A DNA stretch of 15,287 nucleotides. It comes from JBBKXJ01 sp037969395 (GTDB lineage Bacteria; Pseudomonadota; Gammaproteobacteria; Pseudomonadales; JAUIET01). A model generated the notes under the pieces. That model searched no databases, had not been told where the DNA came from, and saw only the letters and a list, made by a program, of their open reading frames with translations. This document shows, piece by piece, positions 7,181-15,287 of the stretch. Every line of letters begins with the position of its first letter. Position 1 is the first letter of the stretch. The stretch spans positions 1 through 15,287 of the forward strand of contig JBBKXJ010000300.1 of assembly GCA_037969395.1 (NCBI GenBank), written 5' to 3'. The position numbers were made by a program, and so were the translations under genes.

Positions 7181-8830
7181 ATGAACTGGACTCGACTCAT
7201 AACAAGCGGTGTATTTGCCGCGGGCTTAAGTGCCTGCAGCACATTAAGCCCACAGCCGGCGTTGGATACGTCCAGCGTGGAAGCAATCAGCGACACCTTA
7301 AGCGAAGCGCAGGCAACTTCCCGGCGCGAAGCCGTCACGCAAATTGTTGACGCACCGGCGACCGTCGAGAAACAGCCTGTGGTGGAAGCCGAGCGCTTCG
7401 ACATAAACGTGCGCAACGTCGCCGCGCGCGAATTTTATAGCGGGCTGGTTGCCGGCACCGATTTCAATATGGTGGTACACCCTGAGGTCGCAGGCAAAAT
7501 CAGCCTCGAGCTACGCGCCGTTACGCTTGACGAAGTCATGCAAATACTCAGCGATGTGTATGGTTATGCCTACAAAAAAACCGGCCGCCTGTATCAGGTG
7601 CTACCGAATGGCTTGCGCACCGAAGTGTTTCAAATCGATTATCTTAATATACGTCGGCAGGGTATTTCTGAAACCCAGGTTAGTGCCGGACGTGTGAGCG
7701 ATTCCAATACTGGCAATAGCAATAATTCGCGCTCCAGCGGCCAGTCTGGTAACAGTGATAATAAGGGGCAGGTAGTTGGCACCAAAATCAGCACCCAGGT
7801 GGATGCCGATTTCTGGCGCGAACTGGAAGACACATTGCATCTAATCGTCGGTAAAGAGAAAGAGCACAGCGTTTTAGTGACTCCTCAGGCCGGCCTTATT
7901 GTGGTCAAAGCCTTGCCGGCAAAAATAGAGGCGGTGAAAGATTATTTAACGCGCGCCGAAATTATTATGCGCCGTCAGGTAATCATCGAAGCGAAGATTC
8001 TGGAAGTTGAGCTGAACGATGGTTTTCAATCCGGTATTAACTGGAGTGCGCTTGGAAAAGTAGCCGAGGGTAAGTCGGTAAACTATAATCTTGGTAACTT
8101 GCTGGAACCAGAGCGGCTGCGTAACCCGGATAATATCGGCGGCGTGTTCGGGGTTACGCTAAATCTGAAAGACTTTACCGGCCTGGTTGAACTGCTGGAA
8201 ACCCAGGGCAACGTGCAGGTGCTGTCCAGCCCGCGTATTTCCACGGTCAACAATCAGAAAGCCGTGATCAAAGTCGGTACCGATGAATTCTTCGTAACCG
8301 AAGTTACCAACGACACCACCACCAGCGGTGGCGGTGCCTCCGACAGTCAGTCGATAGAGCTGACGCCGTTTTTCTCGGGTATTGCGCTGGACGTCACGCC
8401 ACAGATAAGCGCCAACAACGAAGTAATTCTGCACATTCACCCAACGGTAAGTGAAGTGAAGGATCAAAACAAAGTCATCAACGTAGGCGATGCCAGTTTT
8501 AATCTACCGCTGGCGCTTAGCTCTATACGCGAGTCTGACAGCATCGTGTTTGCCGAAAACGGTCAAGTAGTTGTTATCGGTGGCCTGATGCAAAACAGCA
8601 GCAGTGATACCAACGCCGCTGCGCCAGGGCTTGGCAGGCTGCCGCTGCTGGGACATTTATTTACGCAGAAACGACAGTCGAGTAAGAAGAGTGAGCTGGT
8701 GATTTTGCTTAAACCCATTGTGGTTGATCGCAGCACGATGGCAGCGGCCATCGACAGCAGCGCCACGCGCGTCAATGGTTTGCGTCAGCAACTTCGTCCC
8801 GGTGCGGGCCAGCCGGCTCGTACGCCCTAA
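7181..8830 (+). CDS. mshL: MSHA secretin MshL (PilQ/GspD family outer-membrane pore)
   Basis: A 549-residue secretin forming the outer-membrane channel through which the pilus emerges. The signal peptide ends in a lipobox LSAC with Cys19, so the mature protein is probably a lipoprotein. An N-terminal short domain (about 70-145, FDINVRNVAAREFYSGLV and VHPEVAGKISLEL) is followed by a Ser/Gly/Asn-rich linker (about 168-198), a further N-domain and the C-terminal secretin core. The core includes VQVLSSPRISTVNNQKAVIKVG, the ALDVTPQIS strand and the closing GGLM...GLGRLPLLGHLF signature. Lipidation may allow self-targeting without a separate pilotin (inference). In Vibrio and Shewanella, mshM and mshN follow this gene. 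Here mshE follows after 28 bases. Confidence 0.95.
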   Translation: MNWTRLITSGVFAAGLSACSTLSPQPALDTSSVEAISDTLSEAQATSRREAVTQIVDAPATVEKQPVVEAERFDINVRNVAAREFYSGLVAGTDFNMVVHPEVAGKISLELRAVTLDEVMQILSDVYGYAYKKTGRLYQVLPNGLRTEVFQIDYLNIRRQGISETQVSAGRVSDSNTGNSNNSRSSGQSGNSDNKGQVVGTKISTQVDADFWRELEDTLHLIVGKEKEHSVLVTPQAGLIVVKALPAKIEAVKDYLTRAEIIMRRQVIIEAKILEVELNDGFQSGINWSALGKVAEGKSVNYNLGNLLEPERLRNPDNIGGVFGVTLNLKDFTGLVELLETQGNVQVLSSPRISTVNNQKAVIKVGTDEFFVTEVTNDTTTSGGGASDSQSIELTPFFSGIALDVTPQISANNEVILHIHPTVSEVKDQNKVINVGDASFNLPLALSSIRESDSIVFAENGQVVVIGGLMQNSSSDTNAAAPGLGRLPLLGHLFTQKRQSSKKSELVILLKPIVVDRSTMAAAIDSSATRVNGLRQQLRPGAGQPARTP

Positions 8831-8858
8831 AAAAATAGCCTAATAGGAGAGTAGCGCC

Positions 8859-10577
8859 ATGGACGGCAGTTTTAATAAGAGTACGGCGAAAAAGCTCCGC
8901 ATAGGTGATCTGTTAGTGCAGCAGCAGCTTATTACCGAGCAGCAGCTACAGGACGCCCTGCGCCAGCAAAAGGTTACCGGCCAAAAAATAGGCCGCACCT
9001 TGATTGACTTAGGCCTCGTAGAGGAAGATCAGCTGCTAAGTCTGCTCTCACGCCAGCTGAAAATTCCTTTTCTTGAGCTGGGCGATTACGCGTTTAATAC
9101 CGGCGTAACGCAGCGCCTGCCGGAAACCCACGCGCGTCGTTTTCGCGCTATTGTGTTGGAAGACTGCGGTCAGCATCTGTTGGTAGGCATGTCAGACCCG
9201 CTGAACATCTTCGCTTACGACGAACTGCACCGCATACTCAAAAAGCCAATTAAGCAGGCGGTAGTGCGAGAAACCGAACTATTGGCGACGCTTGATATTG
9301 TCTACCGCCGCACCGAAGAAATCTCGGGTTTCGCCAGCGAACTCAGCGACGAGCTGGGCGACGATTATGTCGACATCAGCGATATGGAGTCGAATACGGC
9401 GGAAGAAGCGCCGGTCGTTAAAATGTTGCAGTCCATTTTCGAAGATGCGGTGCAGGTGAAGGCGTCTGATATTCATATAGAGCCGGATGAAAAAGTACTG
9501 CGTATACGCCAGCGCGTCGATGGTGTGCTGCAAGAGCATGTTATGAATGAAAAGCGCATTGCCACTGCGCTGGTATTACGCTTGAAATTAATGTGCGGGC
9601 TGGATATCTCCGAGAAGCGTATGCCGCAGGACGGCCGCTTTAATATCAAGGTGAAGAATCGCAATATCGACGTGCGCTTATCCAGTATGCCTACCCAGCA
9701 TGGCGAAGCCGTGGTTATGCGCTTGCTGGACCAAACCGCTGGCGTACTGGGGCTTGAGCACTCAGGTATGCCGGCCGCCATGCTGCAACGCCTGCGTGCG
9801 CAGATTCAGCGACCGCATGGCCTGGTGCTGGTTACCGGCCCCACGGGTAGTGGCAAAACCACTACCTTGTATGGTGCTCTGCAAGAGCTGGACTCTCCCG
9901 CTAAAAAAATTATTACCGTTGAAGACCCGGTCGAATATCGACTGTCGCGCATTAGTCAGGTGCAGGTACACGAGCGAATTGGTTTGGACTTTGCAAAAGT
10001 ACTGCGTGCCTGCCTGCGCCAGGACCCCGACATTTTGTTGATAGGGGAAATTCGCGATCAGGATACCGCCGAAATTGCGTTGCGCGCTTCTTTGACTGGC
10101 CATCTGGTGCTTTCAACCCTGCATACCAACGACGCAATTAGCAGCGCGCTGCGTTTAATCGATGTAGGGGCGGAGGGTTACCTGGTGGCTGGTGCGCTGC
10201 AGGCGGTGGTGGCCCAGCGCCTGATTCGTAGAAACTGTGAAAAGTGTGTGGCAGACTATCAGCCCAACGCACAGGATATGGCATGGCTTAGCGCCGTTGT
10301 CGGTGCTGAGCGAGAGCGCCTGCAGCTTAAAGCGGGCACCGGCTGCCACTACTGCAACAATACTGGCTACCAGGGCCGCATTGGTATCTTCGAACTTTTG
10401 GAAGTAACGCGAGAGATGGCCGATGCTCTTCGCGTCAACGACACGCAGGCCTTCGGTGACCTGGCGCGGCAGCAGCCCGACTTTCGCACGCTAACCGATT
10501 CCGCACTCGACTATGCGCGGCAGGGGCTTAGTAGTCTGGAAGAGGTGTATCGCATCACCGAAATTGTGGCTGAGTAG
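8859..10577 (+). CDS. mshE: MSHA assembly ATPase MshE (GspE/PilB family)
   Basis: A 572-residue hexameric motor ATPase that powers pilus polymerisation. The N-terminal MshEN domain has two tandem 24-residue motifs, R14-Q37 and K43-Q66, which in Vibrio cholerae MshE bind cyclic di-GMP. In the first, the Gly expected at position ten is Gln23; the second keeps Gly52. The catalytic part has Walker A GPTGSGKT (327-334), Walker B DILLIGEIRD (391-400), the His box LSTLHTNDA (418-426) and a tetracysteine zinc site (C460, C463, C496, C499). AGGAGA (8845-8850) lies 8 bases before the ATG. mshG starts 2 bases after its stop. No retraction ATPase lies in the window. Confidence 0.96.
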   Translation: MDGSFNKSTAKKLRIGDLLVQQQLITEQQLQDALRQQKVTGQKIGRTLIDLGLVEEDQLLSLLSRQLKIPFLELGDYAFNTGVTQRLPETHARRFRAIVLEDCGQHLLVGMSDPLNIFAYDELHRILKKPIKQAVVRETELLATLDIVYRRTEEISGFASELSDELGDDYVDISDMESNTAEEAPVVKMLQSIFEDAVQVKASDIHIEPDEKVLRIRQRVDGVLQEHVMNEKRIATALVLRLKLMCGLDISEKRMPQDGRFNIKVKNRNIDVRLSSMPTQHGEAVVMRLLDQTAGVLGLEHSGMPAAMLQRLRAQIQRPHGLVLVTGPTGSGKTTTLYGALQELDSPAKKIITVEDPVEYRLSRISQVQVHERIGLDFAKVLRACLRQDPDILLIGEIRDQDTAEIALRASLTGHLVLSTLHTNDAISSALRLIDVGAEGYLVAGALQAVVAQRLIRRNCEKCVADYQPNAQDMAWLSAVVGAERERLQLKAGTGCHYCNNTGYQGRIGIFELLEVTREMADALRVNDTQAFGDLARQQPDFRTLTDSALDYARQGLSSLEEVYRITEIVAE

Positions 10578-10579
10578 CG

Positions 10580-11809
10580 ATGCCACAGTTCAAATATACT
10601 GGTCGCAATAGCTACGGTGACAGCGTTGACGGCGAAGTTGAAGCCGGCTCACTGGACGCCGCCGCTAATCAAATTATTGGAATTGGCGTAGCGCCAATTG
10701 AAATATTGCAGCTGGAAGAAAGCGTTAGTGAATTCTGGCAGGCGCTGCAAGATCGTTTTCTAAAGCCTCGGGTCAAGCTCGACGAGCTAATGATTCTAAG
10801 CCGACAGCTATATCGATTGCTGAAAGCGGGCGTGCCGCTGAACCGCGTCATGCATGGCCTGGCTGCTACCTCAAAAAATCCTACCCTCACCGAAGCCCTG
10901 CAGGATATTGAACAATGTATGAATGCCGGTATTGATATGGCGACTGCGCTGGGCAAGCACCCGAAAATATTCTCCCGGCTGTTCGTTAACCTTGTGCATG
11001 TGGGAGAAAATACCGGCCGACTGGATCAGTCATTTTTGCAGTTGGCACAGTATTTACAGCTGGAGCTGGATACGCGCAAACGCATAGCGAGTGCTACCCG
11101 TTACCCAATGTTCGTTATGATCGCGATTGGCATCGCGTTAGTGATAGTCAACATCTTCGTCATTCCGGTATTTGCGAATATGTTTGAAAAATTCAACGCC
11201 GACTTACCCTGGGCTACCGAGCTACTGTTGGGAGTCTCCAGCTTTTTTGTCAGCTACTGGCCACTGCTGCTCATTGTGCTGGTGTCGGCTGTCACCAGCG
11301 TCAAACGTTTCGTTAAAACGCCGGTCGGCGCATTCTGGTGGGGGCGTAATAAATTACGCATACCTGTGGTTGGCAGCATTGTGGAACGGGCCATGTTGGG
11401 ACGCTTCACCCGCACCTTCGGTATGATGTTGCAAGCCGGTGTGCCGCTAACCACAGCGATGCAGCTGTGCGCGCAAACTGCCGACAACGCCTATTTCGAA
11501 AGCAAGATTAGCGCGATGCGCGATGGCATCGAACGCGGCGACACGCTGGTGCGCATCGCGACCCAAAGCGAACTATTCTCACCGCTTATTTTGCAGATGA
11601 TGAGCGTCGGCGAAGAGACCGGTCAAATGGACGACTTGCTGCTCGAAGTGGCAATGCACTACGAGAGTGAGGTCGACTACGACCTGCAATGTTTGAGCAG
11701 TAAAATTGAGCCCATATTGATTAGTTTTATTGCCGGACTGGTTGCCGTACTGGCGTTGGGTATCTTTCTGCCGATGTGGGACATGTTCTCCGTTACGCAG
11801 GGTGGTTGA
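10580..11809 (+). CDS. mshG: MSHA inner-membrane platform protein MshG (PilC/GspF family)
   Basis: A 409-residue polytopic membrane protein that couples MshE to pilin insertion. It has two GspF domains. The first (about 72-194) contains LSRQLYRLLKAGVPL and HVGENTGRLDQSF. The second (about 275-395) contains TRTFGMMLQAGVPLTTAM and SVGEETGQMDDLLLEVA, showing the usual internal duplication. Membrane segments lie near residues 172-195, 215-240 and 378-400. The length is normal for the family. It ends the assembly block; 158 bases with a separate promoter candidate separate it from the pilin genes. The short gene mshF that follows mshG in Vibrio is not visible here. Confidence 0.95.
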   Translation: MPQFKYTGRNSYGDSVDGEVEAGSLDAAANQIIGIGVAPIEILQLEESVSEFWQALQDRFLKPRVKLDELMILSRQLYRLLKAGVPLNRVMHGLAATSKNPTLTEALQDIEQCMNAGIDMATALGKHPKIFSRLFVNLVHVGENTGRLDQSFLQLAQYLQLELDTRKRIASATRYPMFVMIAIGIALVIVNIFVIPVFANMFEKFNADLPWATELLLGVSSFFVSYWPLLLIVLVSAVTSVKRFVKTPVGAFWWGRNKLRIPVVGSIVERAMLGRFTRTFGMMLQAGVPLTTAMQLCAQTADNAYFESKISAMRDGIERGDTLVRIATQSELFSPLILQMMSVGEETGQMDDLLLEVAMHYESEVDYDLQCLSSKIEPILISFIAGLVAVLALGIFLPMWDMFSVTQGG

Positions 11810-11871
11810 TCGTTATCTCACCATATAAGACGTCAATCTTGGCTTCAAAGTAGAAACCCCAGCACATATCC

Positions 11872-11898
11872 TTGCTTTTTTTTCAGCTCAACTATAAT
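11872..11898 (+). promoter_or_regulatory. Candidate sigma-70 promoter for the pilin operon
   Basis: A perfect TATAAT at 11893-11898 lies 69 bases before the mshA ATG. TTGCTT at 11872-11877 is the nearest -35-like hexamer, with a short 15-base spacer; shifting to CTTGCT gives 16. It sits in the only long gap inside the cluster, where a strong major-pilin promoter is expected. I looked for a sigma-54 GG-N10-GC pattern around 11922-11940 and the spacing does not fit. Confidence 0.6.
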
Positions 11899-11967
11899 CA
11901 AATGGACCAAACTAAATAAAAGTGGCAGCAGGCAATTAGCCCATAGATCACACGGAGTGAACGACCC

Positions 11968-12444
11968 ATGAAGCGACAACAAGGTTTTACCCTGATTGAA
12001 TTAGTAGCAGTGATTATCCTACTGGGTATTCTTGCTGTCACCGCGTTACCGCGTTTTATCGATTTACAGTCGGATGCAAGAGCGGGAGTACTAAAGGGCG
12101 TTAAGGCCTCGCTGCAAGGCGCGGCGACTCAAATTTACGCCAAGTCGTTGATCAATGGCGTTGAATCGGCTGCGGCAGAAACAGTAGACGTCAACGGCAA
12201 AACCGTTGAGGTCGCGTATGGCTACCCACAGTCGCATCCGGCCACGGCGACCAATGATTCCATAAAGAACCTTGTTACCATCGACGACGAGGATAACTCG
12301 CTAAAATTCGAAGTACTTACAGCAGAAAGCGCGTCGATCAAAGTTGGCTACGGCGATCTTGGTTCCGGCGCCTGCTTCGTTACTTACACAGAAGCGACTG
12401 CGACTACTGACCCCGAAATTAAAATTACCGACGACGATTGCTAA
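11968..12444 (+). CDS. mshA: MSHA-type major pilin (MshA-like)
   Basis: A 158-residue type IV prepilin. A 6-residue basic leader MKRQQG is followed by the N-methylated helix FTLIELVAVIILLGILAV; PilD-type peptidase should cut after Gly6, and Glu5 of the mature protein is present. The MshA-like segment ALPRFIDLQSDARAGVLKGVKASLQGA follows. Cys136 and the terminal Cys158 can form the C-terminal disulfide loop typical of major pilins. GGAG (11954-11957) lies 10 bases upstream. The separate promoter and the hairpin after the gene suit high expression. Vibrio has both mshB and mshA here. With only one such gene, this is the likely main subunit, although an MshB role cannot be excluded. Confidence 0.85.
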   Translation: MKRQQGFTLIELVAVIILLGILAVTALPRFIDLQSDARAGVLKGVKASLQGAATQIYAKSLINGVESAAAETVDVNGKTVEVAYGYPQSHPATATNDSIKNLVTIDDEDNSLKFEVLTAESASIKVGYGDLGSGACFVTYTEATATTDPEIKITDDDC

Positions 12445-12465
12445 GTACGCATCGACTTCTTTTTA

Positions 12466-12485
12466 GCTGGTCTCCTACGGCCAGC
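12466..12485 (+). terminator. Possible attenuating hairpin after the major pilin gene
   Basis: GCTGG (12466-12470) pairs with CCAGC (12481-12485) around a 10-base loop in the 64-base gap before mshC. No long T-run follows (ATTATT). Full termination is unlikely, but partial read-through or 3'-end stabilisation of the mshA transcript could lower minor-pilin expression relative to the major pilin. This role is inferred. Confidence 0.35.
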
Positions 12486-12508
12486 ATTATTCTCGCGTAG
12501 TCACCGCC

Positions 12509-13036
12509 ATGCAACCTCGTGCGGTCGCCGACACAACCCCTCTGCAGCAATCCGGCTTTACGCTGGTAGAGCTGGTTGCAACCATAATACTGATCGGCAT
12601 TGTTGCTGTTGCGGTGGCGCCGCGGTTTAGCGGCGCAGGCACATACTCGGAATACGTGCTGCGCGACCAGTTCATCTCCGCGTTTCGCTTCGCTCAGCAA
12701 CGCGCCATGTACGACCATCAAGCGCAGTCCTGCTATAGAGTGTTAGTTGAGGCCGATCAGTTCGGCCCGCAGCGCAGCTTCGACGGCGGTGTCACTTTCA
12801 AGTATTTCGGACCCAACAGTGTGAATAAAGGCGCAGCCAGCCAGCACAAAATTACCGCACCGCTGACCATGACCACCGCAACAATTTATTTCGACGGCTT
12901 GGGTAATGCCATTCCCGCAGCGGCATCGCCGTGTGCAGGATCGCCGGCTAGCATGCAGCTATCGATCAACAATGAAGTCGCGCTACACTCCTGCGTTCTG
13001 AGCACCGGCTTCGTTGAAAAGTTCGCTTGCCCTTAA
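12509..13036 (+). CDS. mshC: MSHA minor pilin MshC (GspH-like)
   Basis: A 175-residue prepilin-like protein. A 16-residue leader ending in QQSG precedes FTLVELVATIILIGIVAVAV, with the mature Glu5 retained. The body contains FISAFRFAQQRAMYDHQAQSCYRVLV, a GspH-type helix and strand, and four Cys residues including a C-terminal pair (HSCVLS and FACP). It is expected to belong to the minor-pilin tip or priming complex. No clear Shine-Dalgarno sequence precedes the ATG. Its order after the major pilin and before mshD matches the Vibrio/Shewanella locus. Confidence 0.82.
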   Translation: MQPRAVADTTPLQQSGFTLVELVATIILIGIVAVAVAPRFSGAGTYSEYVLRDQFISAFRFAQQRAMYDHQAQSCYRVLVEADQFGPQRSFDGGVTFKYFGPNSVNKGAASQHKITAPLTMTTATIYFDGLGNAIPAAASPCAGSPASMQLSINNEVALHSCVLSTGFVEKFACP

Positions 13037-13113
13037 CGCCGATGCAGAATTCACCGGCTAGTGCTACTCGGCAAACGAAAATTGATTGCGCTTATTCGCG
13101 ACCACAGTATCTC

Positions 13114-13131
13114 CGACGCAAGAATGCGTCG
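13114..13131 (+). other. Stable hairpin at the mshC-mshD junction
   Basis: CGACGCA (13114-13120) pairs perfectly with TGCGTCG (13125-13131) around the tetraloop AGAA. A second, weaker stem CGCGA/TCGCG lies at 13140-13155. Both precede the favoured mshD start at 13168 and could affect its translation. There is no T-run, so this is not an intrinsic terminator. Confidence 0.5.
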
Positions 13132-13167
13132 CCTGTGCGCGCGACTTTAATCGCGAACAATCCGCCA

Positions 13168-13719
13168 ATGTGCGTGTCCGAACGTGCACCAGTTAGCAAC
13201 CAGGGCTTCACGCTAATTGAAATCATCGTTGGCATGGTCATCAGCGCCATTTCACTAACCATGTTGTATTCGCTCATCTACCCGCAAATAGTGCGTAGCG
13301 TCGAGCCAATGCTGCAGATAAGGGCCGCGGAATTAGGGCAGGCTATGGTAGAGGAGATACTCGCCAAACCCTACGACGAAAACAGCCCTACCGGCGGCGT
13401 CCCGCCTTGCAGCTCTTGCACTGTAGCCGCCGATTTTGGCGTTGACAGTGGCGAGAGTACCCGCGCCGATTTTGATGACGTCGATGATTTTCATCACTAC
13501 TGTGGCTCCCCGCAGGCAGTGGACCAAATTGCTGGTGTAACGCCAAGCGGCTTCGATAACTTTCGCATGGAAGTTTGCGTGATTTACGACGGTAATTACG
13601 ATGCGGTAGCAGACGCAAATCAAAATGCCAAACGCATCACGGTGTCGGTTTATGCACCTACTCGAGGCAGTGGTTTCGCCCCTCCCATTCGATTCAGCGC
13701 GTATCGGGGCAATTTCTAA
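13168..13719 (+). CDS. mshD: MSHA minor pilin MshD (PilV-like)
   Basis: A prepilin-like protein of 183 residues from this start. The 13-residue leader ends in SNQG before FTLIEIIVGMVISAISLTMLYSL, with the mature Glu5 present. The conserved MshD-like stretch QAMVEEILAKPYDEN and a CSSC pair follow. The frame is open further upstream, and ATG 13042 (5 bases after the mshC stop) or TTG 13027 would give leaders of 55-60 residues. I prefer 13168 because the neighbouring prepilins have 6-16-residue leaders and because a stable hairpin occupies 13114-13131. No start has a good Shine-Dalgarno sequence. The protein is expected in the minor-pilin complex. Its stop touches the mshO start. Confidence 0.78.
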   Translation: MCVSERAPVSNQGFTLIEIIVGMVISAISLTMLYSLIYPQIVRSVEPMLQIRAAELGQAMVEEILAKPYDENSPTGGVPPCSSCTVAADFGVDSGESTRADFDDVDDFHHYCGSPQAVDQIAGVTPSGFDNFRMEVCVIYDGNYDAVADANQNAKRITVSVYAPTRGSGFAPPIRFSAYRGNF

Positions 13720-14556
13720 ATGCGTGCTGCAGTTCGCCGAACATCCTCCCGGCAAACTGGTTTTACCCTGGTGGAACTGGTGGTCGTGATTGTGTTGCTC
13801 GGCGTGGTCGGTGTTGGGGTCAGTAGCCTGATTAGCAGCAGCGTGCAGGCCTATGTCGATGTTGCGCGCCGCGACGACCTGACCCAACAGGGGCGCTACG
13901 CAGTCGAACGCATGACTCGCGAATTACGCAATGCGCTGCCTGGCAGCGTGCGTGTCAACGGCAGTGGCGGTAGTGATGCTGTGCAATGCCTGGAATTCGT
14001 GCCTATTGTCGCCGCTTCCAGTTATCTCGACCTTCCAGTAAGTTCAGCGGCGAGCAGCTTCGACGCGGTGGCCTTTGCGTTCTCTCAGGAGGTTGATACG
14101 AGCTATTATGCGGCGGTATTCACCGCGTCAGCAAGTGATGTCTACGCTGGCGGTGCAAACAATGCTCTGCGTGCGATCAGCAGTGTATCCTCCGCAGCTG
14201 GCGATAAACGCACTATTAATTTGGCCAATCCCAGCCAGTTTCCGAACGCATCGCCACAGCGTCGCCTCTATATTGTGGCCGACCCGGTGAGCTTTTGCGC
14301 GCAGAATAATTTACTAACCCGCCATGCGGGCTATGCCTACAATGCGACCCAGTTGCTGCCGCCGCCTAACGGTCAAACACTGGCGCGTTATATTCGCGTT
14401 GCGGAAAATGGTGCCGCCTACAGTATTTTTAACTTCACTCCCGGCGCCCTGCAACGTAGTGGCACAGTGCATATGGACCTGCGTTTCTCAGGTAAGACCG
14501 AGGAAGGGGAGTGGGTCAAGTTCAGTCAAGCGGTGTTCTTACGCAATGCGTCTTAA
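13720..14556 (+). CDS. mshO: MSHA minor pilin MshO (PilW/GspJ-like)
   Basis: A 278-residue prepilin-like protein. The 14-residue leader ends in RQTG before FTLVELVVVIVLLGVVGVGV, with Glu5 present. The helix continuation contains the MshO-type pattern DLTQQGRYAVERMTRELRNALPGSVRV. The large C-terminal domain has two Cys residues (VQCLEF and VSFCAQN) and ends in a strand with WVKFSQAVFLRNAS. It is expected to act in the minor-pilin complex that primes fibre assembly. The ATG directly follows the mshD stop codon, and the gene overlaps mshP by 11 bases, so the end of the operon is translationally coupled. Confidence 0.85.
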   Translation: MRAAVRRTSSRQTGFTLVELVVVIVLLGVVGVGVSSLISSSVQAYVDVARRDDLTQQGRYAVERMTRELRNALPGSVRVNGSGGSDAVQCLEFVPIVAASSYLDLPVSSAASSFDAVAFAFSQEVDTSYYAAVFTASASDVYAGGANNALRAISSVSSAAGDKRTINLANPSQFPNASPQRRLYIVADPVSFCAQNNLLTRHAGYAYNATQLLPPPNGQTLARYIRVAENGAAYSIFNFTPGALQRSGTVHMDLRFSGKTEEGEWVKFSQAVFLRNAS

Positions 14557-14956
14557 CGGAAAACTACAGCGTGAAGGCGGGTCGGCTTTACTGATGGCAA
14601 TCTTCGTGCTGGTGGTCGTTGCCTTGCTTGGTGCCGGTATGGTTAGTTTGCTAAAAAACGCCGATGAGAGTGTGGCTCGTGAAGTCATCTCAACGCGCGC
14701 CTTGCTAACAGCGGAATCCGGCGCGCAGCGAAAGATACAGCAACTATTTCCAACCAGCGGCAGCCCTGACTGCTCGGCGATTAGTAATTTGCCATTGTCC
14801 GGCCCAGGTTTTGGCAGCTGTTTTGTTGATGTAGCGTGCGTTGCGGTTAGCCCGGAGGGCACCGACACTTACTATACTGTGACCAGTACCGGCCGCTGCG
14901 AAACTACAACCGATGCCGCCGTGCGAGTGGTTGAGGTGCAGGCGAGAAGTTTGTAA
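14546..14956 (+). CDS. mshP: MSHA biogenesis protein MshP (PilX-like)
   Basis: A 136-residue protein with an N-terminal segment REGGSALLMAIFVLVVVALLGAGMVSLL, one hydrophobic helix, then a helix with STRALLTAESGAQRKIQQLFP and a small Cys-containing domain. It resembles MshP/PilX-type pseudopilins. A Gly-Gly-Ser junction could be the peptidase site, but the canonical FTLIE and Glu5 are missing, as is common in this group. The ATG at 14546 lies inside the last codons of mshO. A longer in-frame reading from 14324 would overlap mshO by more than 200 bases and is rejected. It is the last pilus gene, and no mshQ follows. Confidence 0.8.
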   Translation: MRLNGKLQREGGSALLMAIFVLVVVALLGAGMVSLLKNADESVAREVISTRALLTAESGAQRKIQQLFPTSGSPDCSAISNLPLSGPGFGSCFVDVACVAVSPEGTDTYYTVTSTGRCETTTDAAVRVVEVQARSL

Positions 14957-14995
14957 CCCTGATACTGTTTGAACTGATCATTGATTTTCTAATCT

Positions 14996-15015
14996 GCCGT
15001 TTTCCTGGCAACGGC
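14996..15015. terminator. Candidate hairpin between mshP and ntrC
   Basis: GCCGTT (14996-15001) pairs with AACGGC (15010-15015) around an 8-base loop in the 79-base gap between converging genes. Neither strand has a clear T-run after it. It may be a weak shared terminator; position is the main support. Confidence 0.4.
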
Positions 15016-15035
15016 TAAATTCGACGCTAGCGCTG

Positions 15036-15287
15036 CTACTCCTGCTCTTCCATGTTCAGCTCCTTGATTTTACGTGTCAGGGTATTGCGTCCCCAGCCTA
15101 ACCGTTGCGCAGCGTCGCGGCGGCGCCCGTGTGTGTGTTTTAAAGCGGCAGCAATCATGGTCTTTTCAAATAGCGGAAGCGCGTGGTCGAGAATATCGGT
15201 TTTACCGACCCGTAGTTCAGACGCAGCCCAATGCTGTAACAGCTCTTGCCATTGGCCCCCTTCGTTGAGCTGCTGAGACTCTTGCTG
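15036..15287 (-). CDS. ntrC: Nitrogen regulation response regulator NtrC, C-terminal part
   Basis: The gene runs off the right edge of the window; the stop is at 15036-15038 and 83 codons are visible. They encode the C-terminal Fis-type DNA-binding domain, with LPLFEKTMIAAALKHTHGRRRDAAQRLGWGRNTLTRKIKEL, of which GRNTLTRK is the recognition helix characteristic of NtrC. NtrC is a sigma-54-dependent activator phosphorylated by NtrB under nitrogen limitation. The receiver and AAA+ domains lie outside the window. About 40 residues upstream of the Fis domain are a Gln-rich linker. It converges on mshP. In Pseudomonas ntrC lies near trmL, which supports the assignment. Confidence 0.92.
   Translation of the reverse strand, partial: QQESQQLNEGGQWQELLQHWAASELRVGKTDILDHALPLFEKTMIAAALKHTHGRRRDAAQRLGWGRNTLTRKIKELNMEEQE

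Overview
The window looks like a chromosomal segment of a marine-type gammaproteobacterium, plausibly from the Cellvibrionales or a neighbouring order. The order guess is an inference from protein style and gene order; no phylogenetic marker was available to settle it. Base composition is moderate (roughly half G+C) and similar throughout. I see no transposase, integrase, CRISPR array, tRNA or rRNA.

Left part (1-4438): 401 bases with no supported gene, opening with a long imperfect palindrome (5-61). Next is a lone gene for a cytochrome c / FTR1 iron permease fusion (402-2330), followed by a hairpin terminator. Then come three co-directional housekeeping genes: a membrane-anchored rhodanese (yibN-like), glutaredoxin grxC and the export chaperone secB. 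The tRNA methyltransferase gene trmL converges on them. Between secB and trmL lies a 106-base nested inverted repeat (3825-3930) that does not behave like a terminator.

Right part (4632-14956): a compact twelve-gene MSHA-type IV pilus locus, all on the + strand. The first block holds the assembly machine: mshI (PilM-like), a PilN-like gene, mshJ (PilO-like), mshK (PilP-like), mshL (secretin), mshE (assembly ATPase with an N-terminal c-di-GMP-binding MshEN domain) and mshG (platform protein). The genes are separated by gaps of 0-28 bases or overlap. A 158-base gap with a TATAAT box precedes the second block, which encodes the fibre: one mshA-like major pilin and the minor pilins mshC, mshD, mshO and mshP. 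Inner-membrane PilM/N/O/P-like proteins would link the MshE motor and MshG platform to the MshL pore, and the motor's c-di-GMP domain suggests second-messenger control. Compared with the Vibrio/Shewanella locus, mshM, mshN, mshF, mshB and mshQ are not in this interval.

Right edge: the C-terminal 83 codons of ntrC (glnG) enter on the - strand (15036-15287). In Pseudomonas the yibN-grxC-secB-trmL genes lie close to ntrC-ntrB, so the pilus locus sits where these blocks would otherwise nearly meet. I found no clearly undescribed system. The most unusual items are the two structured palindromes, the reduced MSHA gene set with its atypical location, and the altered first c-di-GMP motif in MshE.
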